Positions 51,242 to 60,650 are shown, counted from the stretch's first letter. The stretch is DNA of 64,000 nucleotides from Roseovarius aestuarii (GCF_019966515.1 NZ_JAIMIB010000001.1:598974-662973), one strand, 5' to 3'. The notes: generated by a model not told the origin, from the letters alone. Numbers and translations: made by a program.

Positions 51242-52677
51242 CAGTTGCCCTTTCCGTTAAAGACCGTGTCCTTGTAGGCCCGGTCACCACTTTTTATATC
51301 TTCAACCCAAATGCGTACAGCCGTGCGTTCCGCCAGCGCCGGGTCTGAGCCGGGTCGAGCCTGAAGATAGACCCGCTGGTTCAGCGTTGTATCCGCGGGG
51401 GCATTGACGGTTACCCTGGATTGCCCCTCGACCAGAAGCCGGATTGACGGGTCGCCCGACACCGTCAACCGGAAGGGCCGGTCTTCACCATGTTTGTTCA
51501 GTAACCGCACCTCGTAGGTATTGCGGATAGTGCCGTCGGACATGGTGACAAAGGTCGGGTTGCGCACGGGGGCCACCGTCATTTCTATGTCAGAACGGAT
51601 GAAAAGCGCAAAGAGCAGGCCAAACCCGACAAGCGACCAGAGCGCGGTATACAAGATCGTGCGTGGCCGCAGGACATGTTTGAGGATCGGTTTGGGGTCT
51701 TTGCCCGCGCGTTCGTTTTCCTCGTCGGTCAGGGCCATATAGTCGATCAGACCACGCGGCTTGCCGATCTTGGCCATGATGTCATCACAGGCGTCGATAC
51801 ATAATGCGCAGGTGATGCACTCCATCTGCTGACCATCGCGGATGTCGATGCCCACGGGGCAGACGTTGACGCAGGCCATGCAGTCGATGCAGTCGCCCTG
51901 TGGTTCGCCGGATTTGACGGCGTCGGAATTTTTGCGGGGTTCGCCGCGCCATTCGCGATAGCCGACGACCAGCGTTTCCTCGTCCATCATCGCCGCCTGG
52001 ATGCGAGGCCACGGACAGGCGTAGATGCAGATCTGTTCCCGTGCAATGCCGCCAAACAGGAAGGTCGTGGCAGTCAGGATGGCGACGGTTGTATACGCCA
52101 CCGGATGGGCGTTCAGAGTGAACAGATCGATCAGCAACGAAGGCGCATCGGCGAAGTAAAACACCCAGGCACCGCCCGTCGCCATGGCTATGAAAAGCCA
52201 GGTGATCCATTTGATCACCCGTAACCTGAACTTACGGAAGTCCCATTTCTTCTGACGGTGCAGACGCAAACGTGCGTTCCTGTCGCCTTCAATCCAGCGC
52301 TCGACCAGGATAAACAGATCTGTCCATACGGTCTGTGGACAGGCATAACCACACCAGACCCGGCCAAGCGCCGAGGTAAAAAGAAAAAGCCCCAGCCCCG
52401 CCATCACCAGCAAACCGGCGATGAAGTAAAACTCGTGCGGCCAGATCTCGATCCAGAAGAAAAAGAAACGACGCCCCGCCAGGTCGACCAACACGGCCTG
52501 ATCCGGCAGGTTGGGGCCACGATCCCATCTGATCCACGGTGTCAGGTAGTAAATGCCAAGGGTCACCGCCATGATCACCCATTTCAGATTGCGAAACGGG
52601 CCATAGACCTTCTTCGGAAAGACCGGTTCACGGGCGGCAAAAAGGCTGTTGGGTGCGTCGGGCTGGTTATCGGCCAC
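51241..52677 (-). CDS. ccoG: CcoG/FixG iron-sulfur protein
   Basis: A membrane protein of 478 residues. It has several N-terminal spans with GRVWCGYACPQTVWTDLF, and a polyferredoxin part with CIDCMACVNVCPVGIDIRDG and CITCALCIDACD. The C-terminal periplasmic domain (after about residue 340) has the FixG Ig-like fold pattern. CcoG reduces copper for oxidase assembly. It is the first gene of the ccoGHIS block; an FNR-type box lies 64 bp upstream of its ATG, which suggests its own anaerobic promoter. Confidence 0.95.
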   Translation of the reverse strand: MADNQPDAPNSLFAAREPVFPKKVYGPFRNLKWVIMAVTLGIYYLTPWIRWDRGPNLPDQAVLVDLAGRRFFFFWIEIWPHEFYFIAGLLVMAGLGLFLFTSALGRVWCGYACPQTVWTDLFILVERWIEGDRNARLRLHRQKKWDFRKFRLRVIKWITWLFIAMATGGAWVFYFADAPSLLIDLFTLNAHPVAYTTVAILTATTFLFGGIAREQICIYACPWPRIQAAMMDEETLVVGYREWRGEPRKNSDAVKSGEPQGDCIDCMACVNVCPVGIDIRDGQQMECITCALCIDACDDIMAKIGKPRGLIDYMALTDEENERAGKDPKPILKHVLRPRTILYTALWSLVGFGLLFALFIRSDIEMTVAPVRNPTFVTMSDGTIRNTYEVRLLNKHGEDRPFRLTVSGDPSIRLLVEGQSRVTVNAPADTTLNQRVYLQARPGSDPALAERTAVRIWVEDIKSGDRAYKDTVFNGKGN

Positions 52678-52740
52678 GGAATCACTCCGGTATGTCAGGT
52701 CCTGTCAGGCCGTTATTGGCAGGTGCGGCACGGGCAGACT

Positions 52741-52754
52741 TTGACCTGAATCAA
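52741..52754. promoter_or_regulatory. FNR-type box upstream of ccoG
   Basis: TTGACCTGAATCAA fits the consensus TTGAT-N4-ATCAA with one mismatch. It lies 64 bp before the ccoG start codon, between ccoG and the end of the upstream LysR gene, so ccoGHIS probably has its own oxygen-responsive promoter. Confidence 0.75.
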
Positions 52755-52774
52755 ATTCTGAGTCTGAAACTGAT

Positions 52775-53662
52775 CTATTTATCCATTTCACAGGTTTTCA
52801 CCTGTTTTCGCAACCATTTGAGGAACTTGCGCAGGGCCGGGCGCTGCACGCCGGGGCGGGTGACCATATGATACCCCTTGACCGCATCGCTTTCGAACAA
52901 TTTGCGCAAACGTCCGGCCTGCAAGTCTTTTTCGGCAAAAGCCTGAACGGTGACGGCCACCCCCTGTCCGTCCCGCGCACCATCAAGCAAGAGGTTTCCG
53001 GGCAGTTGGATCGACCCCTGCGACAGTTTTTCCAGCGTGCCGATCCCCGCCAACCAGCTATTGGCTTCGGACAGGCCCGCGTCGATCAGCCAGGGAAAAT
53101 CCGCAAGTTCATCAAAGGTTTGGAACGTCTGATCCCCCACCAGTGACGGCGCCGCCACGACCACCATGCGCGACAGAAACAGCGGTTCACTGTCGAGACG
53201 CGGCCAATTGCCAGCGCCATAGCGCAGCGCCACGTCGATATCGTTGCTTTCCATCGGCTCGACCTTGGGGCTGGTGCTGAGGATCAGGTTGATATCGGGG
53301 TGTTCGGTGTGAAACCCGCCCAGTTGCGGCATCAGCCAGGCCGCCGCCAGCATCGGCGTCGTGGCGATATGCAGGGGGCGGTTGGCGTCTGCGCCGGTAA
53401 GGACATTGATTTTCTGCGCGATGATGTCAAAGCCCTGAGTCAGCGCATCGGCCAGTTGCTGCCCTTCGGGTGTCAGCGTCAGGCTGCGCCCGCTGCGATC
53501 CACCAGCTTCAGCCCTGTGTGAGCCTCAAGCGTCTTGATTTGCTGGCTGATCGCGGCATGGCTGACATTTAGCTTTTCGCCCGCCGTCACGACCGCGCCG
53601 GTTTCGGCCAGAGCTGAAAACGCCCTGAGCGCCGATAGCGGTGGAAATCCCAGCCAATCCAT
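52775..53662 (-). CDS. LysR-type regulator (GcvA-like)
   Basis: A protein of 295 residues with a GcvA-like helix-turn-helix (LSALRAFSALAETGAVVTAGEKLNVSHAAISQQIKTLE) and effector domain (LHIATTPMLAAAWLMPQLGGFHTEHPDINLIL). It separates the two blocks of the cbb3 cluster. A 19-bp inverted repeat sits directly at its own start, and on the other side lies a 45-codon gene in the opposite direction. LysR genes usually control their divergent neighbour, so the small gene is the likely target. An alternative is control of the cco genes. Confidence 0.87.
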   Translation of the reverse strand: MDWLGFPPLSALRAFSALAETGAVVTAGEKLNVSHAAISQQIKTLEAHTGLKLVDRSGRSLTLTPEGQQLADALTQGFDIIAQKINVLTGADANRPLHIATTPMLAAAWLMPQLGGFHTEHPDINLILSTSPKVEPMESNDIDVALRYGAGNWPRLDSEPLFLSRMVVVAAPSLVGDQTFQTFDELADFPWLIDAGLSEANSWLAGIGTLEKLSQGSIQLPGNLLLDGARDGQGVAVTVQAFAEKDLQAGRLRKLFESDAVKGYHMVTRPGVQRPALRKFLKWLRKQVKTCEMDK

Positions 53663-53663
53663 T

Positions 53664-53682
53664 ATGTAATCTCACCTTACAT
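53664..53682. promoter_or_regulatory. LysR-type inverted repeat
   Basis: ATGTAA-N7-TTACAT is a perfect inverted repeat located two bases from the LysR start codon, in the divergent spacer shared with the 45-codon gene. Candidate autoregulatory operator. Confidence 0.45.
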
Positions 53683-53763
53683 TTTTGAATTTTTCCTGGG
53701 TCGCATAAAGCCAGCCCGGATGCAATATTCAATGCAGAAATTAACACCACGAAAGGAAACGAC

Positions 53764-53901
53764 ATGCTGGGAATTTTCGCAAAAACTTTCAATACCGCCA
53801 CCCGGACCGACGCCCGCAACCACTGGGGCAAACATGACCGGTTCAACGACCGCCGCGACCTTGATCTGTTTCCGCATAACACAAGCGGAAAGCGTGTTTG
53901 A
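53764..53901 (+). CDS. Small ORF, 45 residues, divergent from the LysR gene
   Basis: ATG 53764 follows AAAGGAAA at a good distance and encodes a polar, basic peptide starting MLGIFAKTFNTATRTDARN and ending LFPHNTSGKRV. It is rich in Arg, Asp, His and Asn and has no membrane segment. No homologue comes to mind; a weak likeness to the short DUF1127 type is possible. Support comes from its ribosome binding site, its place opposite a LysR gene, and a perfect inverted repeat between. Could be a stress or metabolic small protein controlled by that regulator. Confidence 0.5.
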   Translation: MLGIFAKTFNTATRTDARNHWGKHDRFNDRRDLDLFPHNTSGKRV

Positions 53902-54218
53902 ACCGCGCATCTTTGACCTTGAACCGGCCGTTGGTAACGGCGGCCGGTTCCGGCATTGGCCGTGGCGTGGCCGCCGGTGGGTGCGCCACGCACCGCCGGC
54001 CCCGGCCAAACGGGATGGTTGATAGAAACGTACGTCCCGTACAGAATGTACGCTCAAAACGTACATAACTGCCTAGCAGCCCACCCAGAGAATTTTTGGG
54101 CCACAGCCTTCTCCCTCTGTGGCCCAATCAGGGGCGGCACCGGCCTTCCAGGAAACGCGCGAACAGGACGGAAGGGCCGGTGCCTGACCCGCGGGAATAA
54201 TCTCGCGGGTGTTCTTGT
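53902..54218. other. Hairpin-rich spacer between two transcription units
   Basis: No gene is seen. Inverted repeats, in order: ACCGGCC/GGCCGGT near 53923-53950; CCGGTGGGTGCG with CGCACC-GCCGG near 53973-53999; GGCCACAG/CTGTGGCC near 54099-54124; GGCACCGGCCTTCC (54136-54149) with GGAAGGGCCGGTGCC (54170-54184), one bulge; and ACCCGCG/CGCGGGT near 54187-54210. The last lies just after ccoP and probably ends the ccoNOQP transcript; others may end the small-ORF transcript coming the other way. Confidence 0.55.
54029..54066. repeat. CGTACG-type repeat cluster, copy B
   Basis: Three GTAC-centred motifs follow each other: ACGTACGTCCCGTACAG, AATGTACGCTC and AACGTACAT. The first matches the reverse strand of the cluster at 17031-17071 over about 17 bases. 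It is inside a non-coding spacer, like copy A. Might be binding sites for a TetR-type regulator encoded elsewhere, or traces of the same element. Confidence 0.45.
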
Positions 54219-55091
54219 TTATTCCCCGCCACCGAGCTGGTGGACATAAGCGGAGACTGCGCGAATTTCGGCTTCGCTCAGACGGGTCGACCATCCGGGC
54301 ATCACGCCAAAGCGGCTATAGGTAACGGTTTGCAGAACCGTTTCGTGATCACCGCCATAAAGCCAGATTGCATCCGCAAGATTGGGCGCGCCTTGATCTC
54401 GATCACCCAGACCCGCATCGCCGTGGCAGGAGGCGCAGTTATCAGCGAAAACAGTTTGTCCGGCCTCGACTTGCGAGGCGTCATCCGGCTCACCCGAGAG
54501 CGAGATCACGTAGTTGGTGACAGCGCTGATCTCATCCTTTTCCAGGATCTCGCCAAAGGCAGGCATCTCGGAATAGCGCGCATCGGCATCTTCCTCGTTG
54601 CGGATACCATGAGCAATCGTTGTATGGATCGCCTCGATATCCCCACCCCAGAGCCAGTCATTATCAAGCAGGTTGGGATAGCCCTTGGCGCCTGCTGCGC
54701 CTGAACCGTGGCATTGCGCGCAAAAGGTCTTGAACACGGCCGCCCCTGCCGAGGTGGCATAGCCCGACAGTTCCGGGTCACTGCTGATTGCGGTCAGCTC
54801 GACCCCGGCCAGGCGGGCGTTGATCGTGGCATTGGCCGCGTCGGCAGCGGCAATGTCATTGGCGACATCAGCGCGGGTGGACCAGCCCAGCATCCCCGCA
54901 GTGGCCGAAGAGATGCCCGGCCAGGCCGGATAGGCGATCACGTAACCGATGCCCCAGATGATGGTCGCGTAGAGCGTCCAGAGCCACCAGCGTGGCATCG
55001 GATTGTCAAACTCCTGAATGCCGTCCCATTCGTGGCCGGTCGTATTCGGGTCGCCTTCGTGGATTTGCGATTTCTTGTCCATATCTCTCAT
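54219..55091 (-). CDS. ccoP: CcoP, cbb3 oxidase diheme cytochrome c subunit
   Basis: A protein of 290 residues with one membrane span ([26 protein letters not shown]) and two cytochrome c domains. The heme sites are CAQCH and CASCH, each followed by the expected downstream Met regions ([16 protein letters not shown]). It carries electrons to CcoO. The start may be ATG 55091, which overlaps the ccoQ stop (ATGA), or ATG 55082, which is better spaced from GGGAGG. Last gene of ccoNOQP. Confidence 0.95.
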   Translation of the reverse strand: MRDMDKKSQIHEGDPNTTGHEWDGIQEFDNPMPRWWLWTLYATIIWGIGYVIAYPAWPGISSATAGMLGWSTRADVANDIAAADAANATINARLAGVELTAISSDPELSGYATSAGAAVFKTFCAQCHGSGAAGAKGYPNLLDNDWLWGGDIEAIHTTIAHGIRNEEDADARYSEMPAFGEILEKDEISAVTNYVISLSGEPDDASQVEAGQTVFADNCASCHGDAGLGDRDQGAPNLADAIWLYGGDHETVLQTVTYSRFGVMPGWSTRLSEAEIRAVSAYVHQLGGGE

Positions 55092-55282
55092 GCCTCCCTG
55101 GAGGCCGCGTCACCATCGGACGCGGGTTTGTCTTCATGCCGGAAAGGGATACCTGCGGGGTTATCGTAGGTTCGCGTCGATCCGGGCCGGAAGACCCAGA
55201 ACACCACGCCTGCGAAAAAGAGAAACAGGAACAGAAGCATCCAGCTGTCGGCCAGTTCGCGCAGGAATGAATAGGTTTCCAT
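55088..55282 (-). CDS. ccoQ: CcoQ/FixQ, small cbb3 oxidase subunit
   Basis: A small membrane protein of 64 residues with one span ([24 protein letters not shown]), preceded by [10 protein letters not shown] and followed by [18 protein letters not shown]. This is the ordinary CcoQ pattern; it stabilises the complex. It sits between ccoO (13 bp) and ccoP (4-bp overlap). Confidence 0.93.
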   Translation of the reverse strand: METYSFLRELADSWMLLFLFLFFAGVVFWVFRPGSTRTYDNPAGIPFRHEDKPASDGDAASREA

Positions 55283-55295
55283 GTCTTGCCCTCCC

Positions 55296-56024
55296 TTACC
55301 GGCTTGCCACAGGGGTGAAGGTCGAGAAATCGACCAGCGTGCCCAGCATTTGCAGATAGGCGATCAGTGCGTCAGCCTCGGAAATGCCTGCCGCACCGTC
55401 GAAATTGCGGATCGGCACGGCCTCGCCGTAGCGCTCCAGCAGACCGTCAGTGTCGGCGTCCGGATTGGATTGCGCCCGGAAGTCGGCTGCAGCGTTTTCC
55501 ACCATCTCGTCGGTGTAGGGTACGCCTACCAGACGTTCGGTCCTGATCCGGTCCTCGATATATTTACCGTCGATCAGCCGGTTTTCGAGAAACCCGTATT
55601 TCGGCATCACCGATTCCGGCACCACCGCCTGCGGGTCGCGCAGGTGATCAACATGCCATTCATCGGAATACCGCCCGCCAACACGGGCCAGGTCGGGCCC
55701 CGTGCGTTTTGACCCCCATTGGTGCGGATGGTCGTATTTAGATTCTGCCGCGAGGGAATAGTGGCCATAGCGTTCGACCTCGTCCCGCATCGGGCGGATC
55801 ATCTGGCTGTGGCAAACATAGCAGCCCTCGCGGACATAGACATCGCGCCCGACCAGCTCCAGCGGGGTATAGGGGCGCATCCCCTCGACATCCTCGATCG
55901 TGTTTTCCAGCCAGAAGAGCGGTGCGATCTGCACCAGCCCGCCGATGGTGACGACCAAAAAGGCGAAGATGGCCAGCAGGGTTACGTTGCGTTCAAGATG
56001 ATGGTGCTTTTTGAGAATTCCCAT
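55296..56024 (-). CDS. ccoO: CcoO, cbb3 oxidase monoheme cytochrome c subunit
   Basis: A protein of 242 residues with an N-terminal span ([23 protein letters not shown]) and a periplasmic cytochrome c domain. The heme site is [11 protein letters not shown], with the family-specific [17 protein letters not shown] before it and [15 protein letters not shown] after it. It passes electrons from CcoP to CcoN. It follows ccoN by 14 bp. Length is typical. Confidence 0.95.
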   Translation of the reverse strand: MGILKKHHHLERNVTLLAIFAFLVVTIGGLVQIAPLFWLENTIEDVEGMRPYTPLELVGRDVYVREGCYVCHSQMIRPMRDEVERYGHYSLAAESKYDHPHQWGSKRTGPDLARVGGRYSDEWHVDHLRDPQAVVPESVMPKYGFLENRLIDGKYIEDRIRTERLVGVPYTDEMVENAAADFRAQSNPDADTDGLLERYGEAVPIRNFDGAAGISEADALIAYLQMLGTLVDFSTFTPVASR

Positions 56025-56038
56025 TGTCTGACCCTCCC

Positions 56039-57643
56039 TTATTCTGCCGGGACAACGGAGTTGGTGGCGGCAACAGCCGGGCTCCGTCTGACGGTCATGT
56101 AAAGGTTATAGCACATGATGATTGCACCGGTGATGTAGAGCACCCCGCCCAGGCCACGCACCACATACATCGGAAGTTTGGCGGCAACGGTATCGGCGAA
56201 AGAGTTCACCAGGAAGCCGTTGGCATCGACCTCGCGCCACATCAGCCCTTCCATGATGCCGGTTACCCACATCGAGGCGGCGTAGAGGATGATGCCGATG
56301 GTCGCGAGCCAGAAGTGCCAGCTGACCATGCTGAGGCTGTAAAGCCGCTCGCGATTCCACAGCCGCGGCACCAGGAAGTAAAGCGCGCCAAAGGTGATCA
56401 TGCCATTCCAGCCAAGCGCGCCGGAATGCACGTGACCGATGGTCCAGTCGGTATAGTGGCTGAGCGAGTTGACCGCGCGGATCGACATCATCGGACCCTC
56501 GAAGGTGGACATGCCGTAGAAACCCAGTGAAATTACCATCATCCGGATAATCGGATCGGTGCGAAGTTTGTCCCAGGCACCCTGAAGCGTCATCAGCCCG
56601 TTGATCATGCCACCCCACGAGGGCATCCACAGCACGATCGAGAACACCATACCCAGCGTCGAGGCCCAGTCGGGCAGCGCGGTATAGTGCAGGTGGTGCG
56701 GACCGGCCCAGATATAAAGGAAGATCAGCGACCAGAAGTGGATGATCGAAAGCTTGTAGGAATAGACCGGACGTTCGGCCTGTTTCGGGATGAAATAATA
56801 CATCATGCCAAGGAAACCCGCCGTCAGGAAGAAGCCTACGGCGTTGTGGCCATACCACCACTGTACCATCGCATCCTGCACGCCGGAAAAGACCTGCACG
56901 GATTTCGAGCCAAAGATCGACACCGGAATGCTGAGGTTGTTGATCACATGCAGCATCGCCACGGTGATGATGAAGCTAAGGTAGAACCAGTTGGCGACGT
57001 AGATATGCGGCTCTTTGCGTTTGACGATCGTGCCCAGGAAGACGGCCAGATAGGCCAGCCAGACAATGGTCAGCCACAGGTCGACATACCATTCCGGTTC
57101 GGCATATTCCTTCGACTGGGTGGCGCCCAACAGATAGCCCGAAGCCGCCAGCACGATCACAAGCTGATAGCCCCAGAACACGAACCAGGCCAGATTGCCG
57201 CCCCAGAGGCGGGCCGCCGAGGTGCGTTGTACGACGTAGAACGAGGTGCAGATGAGGGCGTTTCCGCCAAAGGCAAAGATCACGGCGCTGGTATGCAGGG
57301 GCCTGAGCCTGCCAAAGTTGGCAAGTCCTTGCGCCCACTCGAAGTTGAGTGCGGGAAAGGCCAGCTGGAAGGCAATGAACGTGCCCGCCAAGAAACCCAC
57401 CACACCCCAGAGCGCTGTGGCAATCACCCCGGCACGGATCACGCCGTCCATATATTCGCCCGACAGGTCAGCCTGTTCGACCGGTTCGTCGGTCTGGCGC
57501 AGCACCCACAGGAACATGCCTGCAGCTGCCAATGCCACAACCAGTGCATTGACCATATAGGCCAGATCGCGGGCATAATTGGCCGCAATCAACGCAAATA
57601 GCGTGATCAGACCAAGCGCGATCAGCTTGAAATAGTTCATCAT
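56039..57643 (-). CDS. ccoN: CcoN, catalytic subunit of cbb3 cytochrome c oxidase
   Basis: A protein of 534 residues from ATG 57643 (GAGGAAATG upstream), with about 12-14 membrane spans. The active-site helix [26 protein letters not shown] gives the CuB His and the cross-linked Tyr region. The CuB histidine pair is in [15 protein letters not shown], and heme-ligand histidines are in RPLHTSAV and [11 protein letters not shown]. It reduces O2 with high affinity and pumps protons. The frame is open upstream to 57751, but that part covers the FNR box and is promoter, not protein. Confidence 0.95.
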   Translation of the reverse strand: MMNYFKLIALGLITLFALIAANYARDLAYMVNALVVALAAAGMFLWVLRQTDEPVEQADLSGEYMDGVIRAGVIATALWGVVGFLAGTFIAFQLAFPALNFEWAQGLANFGRLRPLHTSAVIFAFGGNALICTSFYVVQRTSAARLWGGNLAWFVFWGYQLVIVLAASGYLLGATQSKEYAEPEWYVDLWLTIVWLAYLAVFLGTIVKRKEPHIYVANWFYLSFIITVAMLHVINNLSIPVSIFGSKSVQVFSGVQDAMVQWWYGHNAVGFFLTAGFLGMMYYFIPKQAERPVYSYKLSIIHFWSLIFLYIWAGPHHLHYTALPDWASTLGMVFSIVLWMPSWGGMINGLMTLQGAWDKLRTDPIIRMMVISLGFYGMSTFEGPMMSIRAVNSLSHYTDWTIGHVHSGALGWNGMITFGALYFLVPRLWNRERLYSLSMVSWHFWLATIGIILYAASMWVTGIMEGLMWREVDANGFLVNSFADTVAAKLPMYVVRGLGGVLYITGAIIMCYNLYMTVRRSPAVAATNSVVPAE

Positions 57644-57737
57644 TTTTTCATTTCCTCGTCTCTGTCCGCGCGACTCGGGCGAGTCGCGCGTGCGCGTCCA
57701 GACATGACCTGAATGGACGAAGCCAAAGCGGAGCACC

Positions 57738-57751
57738 TTGATCTGTATCAA
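57738..57751. promoter_or_regulatory. FNR-type box upstream of ccoN
   Basis: TTGATCTGTATCAA is a perfect match to the consensus TTGAT-N4-ATCAA. It lies 94 bp before the ccoN ATG. FnrL should activate the oxidase genes at low oxygen. The 287 bp beyond it (57752-58038) hold no gene that I can support. Confidence 0.9.
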
Positions 57752-58038
57752 GTATCAGCGCTGGCGGAGCTTTAAGTTGGCGACCCGCAGACAGTTATGC
57801 ACCATCAATCAGACCGGCCCGGGTGGACCGACGGCGGTTGGGGGCAGAGGCTCCGAGGGTCTGCTTCGAGCCCAGACTTACTTATGCTGCACAGAGCGCT
57901 AATGATTACAAAGCGCGTGAAGCAGACGTTGTCGTGGGTCATGACGCTAGAAGCGGCCGTTTCTGCCGGCCTGTCGATTCCGCGATTTGGTACGAATGTT
58001 GGTCATTCGCAAAGCTTACCCGCAGAAAGAAAGATCGG

Positions 58039-58699
58039 TCATTTCCAGTCTTTGGTTTCTCGTGCGAAAGCCTCGAGACAGTCGACCAACAAATTTGAGG
58101 CGGCGACTGCGGCCACGGCCTAGCCATTTGCCACGTCAAGCAATAGCCGCGCGTGCAATTCGGCGGCGATGTTGAAATCTTCGCACTTCATGTGAAAAAT
58201 CCAGAAACGGCGCGACAAGCCCTGGACAACACGCATGGTTTTTTTGGGCAAACTCGTTGTGGCATGCGTCGACCACAAGGTCATGGGCGGTTCTTACCGC
58301 CGACAGAGCCTGGGAGCGTGATGCCGGTGGCGCCTTGCTGGCCTCGAGCGACTCTTCACCAAATGTCTGCATGATACGTCGGTCGTCGTCTGTGCCACGG
58401 ATTGCCGCATATTCAGCGGCGAAATTCTGGAGTGGTCGCCGGATTTCCAGCAGACGCAATTGCACATCCGCATCGACTTCTGTGATCTGAATGCCTCGGC
58501 GCTGCTTTATGGCCAGCAGCCCTTCGATTTCGAGGCGCTGCAACGCCTTGCGAACTGGTGTACGGTCGAATCCAACATCCTCGGCAAGTTCCTTTTCGGA
58601 ATACATTACACCCGGCTTCAACTCGGTCAGAACATTCATTTCCTCGCGTTCCTGAAAGGTCGCTTCGGCGTCTGAAAGGGTTTTCATGATCTTGTCCAT
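58039..58699 (-). pseudogene. Decayed GntR-family (FCD) regulator
   Basis: From ATG 58699 (or 58687) the frame carries a GntR winged helix (LKPGVMYSEKELAEDVGFDRTPVRKALQRLEIEGLL) and the first FCD helices (AHDLVVDACHNEFAQK). At a run of seven A (58239-58245, read as T on the plus strand) one extra base shifts the frame. The true continuation is KTMRVVQGLSRRFWIF, DFNIAAELHARLLLDVAN. This is then broken by a TAG at about 58123 before the last helix, LVDCLEAFARETKDWK, ending at 58039. Two lesions make loss of function very likely. Confidence 0.75.
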
Positions 58700-58705
58700 G
58701 TCGCT

Positions 58706-59490
58706 ATATCTGCTGAGGCGCACTTCGAATGGGTTGGTCGCGTCGCCGGAATCCCCACCGCAGGACAGAAGGCCGCTTTCGATCCGTTCACGGGGGGTTG
58801 GGGCATTCTGGACCGACCCCGAAAGACGTGCCCGCCTCATGCACGATGTTCCAAAGCTCGACTCCGCTGAATCCGTCCATCAGGTTAATCTCAAAGCCGC
58901 CTTGTTTCGAGAATCCGGATCGGGCGATCTTGACCGGAATGCCGCCGATCTCGGCATCGCCGAACCAGAAGTATTTCTGATTCCGCACCCAGTTCCCAAA
59001 GATCGACGCTACGACATCTGCCGCCATTGGGCGCTGAATGGCCATCGGCGAAACGTCCGGTTCGGTGATTTCCACCTCAGGCCCACGTTCGGTAACGATG
59101 CAGCGCGCCCAGAGTTTCACGTCGCTGTCCGTGATCGAAAACCAGAACAGATCATCGTCCAACTTGTTGACAACGGGATCGTTGATCAGAGTACCGGCGT
59201 GATCGCACATTGGCACATATTTGCCTTGTCCGGCGACTTGCCCGGATAGATGGCGTGGCGACAGGTTCTGCGCCAGCCGAGCGGCGTCGCGCCTCTTGAT
59301 CTGAACCTGCCTCTGGCCGCCTACGTCCCACATGCTGACACCGTTCATCAACCGGTCATATTCCGCATCGGCATCGCCGTATCCCAGTGGGATCAGCATC
59401 TGGTTATAGGGCGCGAATGAGGTGACGCCTTCTGCAAGTGATGCCTCGTAATAGGGCGATGGGCGCAAGCGGGTATGGGACGCCCGGAAC
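58706..59490 (-). pseudogene. DmdA-like (GcvT-family) demethylase gene, truncated and frameshifted
   Basis: The frame at 58788-59525 reads as a DmdA-type DMSP demethylase or close aminomethyltransferase: YNQMLIPLGYG, MWDVGGQRQVQIK, INDPVVNKLDDDLFWFSI, ITEPDVSPMAIQ, KYFWFGDAEIGG and IARSGFSKQGGFEI. At a run of six C (58792-58797 as G on plus) one extra base ends the frame. The next frame continues RERIESGLLSCGGDSGDATNPFEVRL, which matches the family too. The C-terminal 100 or more residues are missing, and the sequence joins the GntR remnant. The 5' end abuts an IS1182-type transposase fragment, so both ends are lost. Confidence 0.75.
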
Positions 59491-59919
59491 AACCAATGCA
59501 TCTGTCCGGAAGGCGAGACGCTCAAGCAGTTCCGCCGAAACTACTCAGACCCGAACCGTGGCCCCACGGGCAAGGGTGTCGTCAACTATCAGGCGTTGAA
59601 GCTGACCTGCCAGGCCTGCCCCTCGAAGTCAAAATGCTGCCCGAATGCCGATGCCCGCAAGATTACCCGCGAAGAACATGAAGACGCCCACCAGGTCGCC
59701 CGCGACATTGCCAAGACCAGACAATACGACATCTCGATGAAGCTTCGGAAGAAGGTCGAGATACTCTTTGCCCATCTCAAACACACCCTCGGCCTGGGAC
59801 GTCTCCGGCTACGCGGCCCATGCGGCGCAAATGACGAATTCCACCTCGCTGCCACCGCCCAGAACCATAGTAAACTGGCGAATATCTTTCCTGCACCGCA
59901 GAAACCGGGAACCGCCTGA
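59491..59919 (+). pseudogene. IS1182-family transposase, C-terminal fragment
   Basis: The open frame contains CPEGETLKQFRRNYSDPNRG, LTCQACPSKSKCCP, KITREEHEDAHQVARDIA and KVEILFAHLKHTLGLGRLRLRG, the end part of an IS1182-type DDE transposase with its zinc-binding Cys group and final E motif. The N-terminal two thirds are absent: the frame starts at the DmdA-like remnant. The sequence just after the stop (TTTTTTTCAACAGAATCGGCG, near 59973-59994) resembles the outer end of such elements. A remnant of an insertion that probably helped to break the demethylase gene. Confidence 0.8.
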
Positions 59920-59939
59920 TCAGAAAGGCGCTCGCGCAC

Positions 59940-60359
59940 TCATTCCATTGCTACATTCTGCGCTCGCAACGCGTTTTTTTCAACAGAATCGGCGGAAAGG
60001 AGACTTTCGCTACAAGTGCAAATCTGGGATGTTCTTAAAGGATTCCGGACATTGGCTGCTGGGTAGTATGGTAGGTTAAGGCCCTGCATCAAATGGGCCC
60101 AATAGAATTCGTAGAAATCTGTGTAATTGACCGATGCGTCCTTCTCTGTTGTAACGCGCCGAAGTTCAGTCGAGTTGTTTCGGTTATCTGGTTTGGCCCA
60201 CGACGTATTTCCGCTCCGCGCGCCTCCAGTGTTGGGATCAGGTTTGCCCTGATCGACCAATCGGTCATCCGTGGTCCAGACGGAATGAACAAAGGAGTTC
60301 AAGGTTGACATCGGGATCTGTTCGCCCATTCCATGCATGATCACAATGGCTTGCTTCAT
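59940..60359 (-). pseudogene. 5' fragment of a hydrolase-like gene
   Basis: The frame starts MKQAIVIMHGMGEQIPMSTLNSFV, typical of a large family of alpha/beta-hydrolase-like proteins with an H-G-M-G-E-Q opening. It continues to FYEFYWAHLMQG near 60075, where the likeness stops. The remaining 40 residues run into the IS-end-like sequence. The normal protein would be several hundred residues longer, so this is a truncated 5' end, probably cut by the neighbouring element. Function of the family is unclear. Confidence 0.55.
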
Positions 60360-60479
60360 TTTGTAGAAAACCCCTCAATTGCTGAAAATAATAAACCATA
60401 GTGTAAGAATGCCTTTGCGCGAGATACTCTGTAAATATTTCATAACGTCCGGGGTCTGGAATCCTATTCCCATTTTGCC

Positions 60480-60650
60480 TAAGGGCTACTGCACCACCGG
60501 GAATGTGGCGTTCGACCGGAACGTCATACCTGATCGAGTTAAAGGGCTTGACCTCCTCATGCTCTCGTACTCAAGCCTGCAATTTCTCGCGGGCATCGGC
60601 AAGGTCCATGAACAAGTTTCCGTTCAGACATTCGGTCCGGAGATCCAGGG
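60480..60650 (-). pseudogene. IS3-family OrfB fragment
   Basis: The frame contains LRTECLNGNLFMDLADAREKLQA, the end of an IS3-type integrase core (which normally reads on to W-x-x-D-Y-N-x-x-R-P-H-S). Here a TGA replaces the Trp codon. Downstream the reading continues VREHEEVKPFNSIRYDVP, a decayed form of the R-P-H-S-x-I-G segment. Only about 55 residues remain. The rest of the 60360-60977 interval shows no other gene; a plus-strand frame across it is an antisense artefact. Confidence 0.6.

Noticed and set aside
57797..58123. A 108-residue plus-strand frame between ccoN and the GntR remnant
   Set aside because: Its second half is antisense to the decayed C-terminal part of the GntR gene; there is no ribosome binding site.
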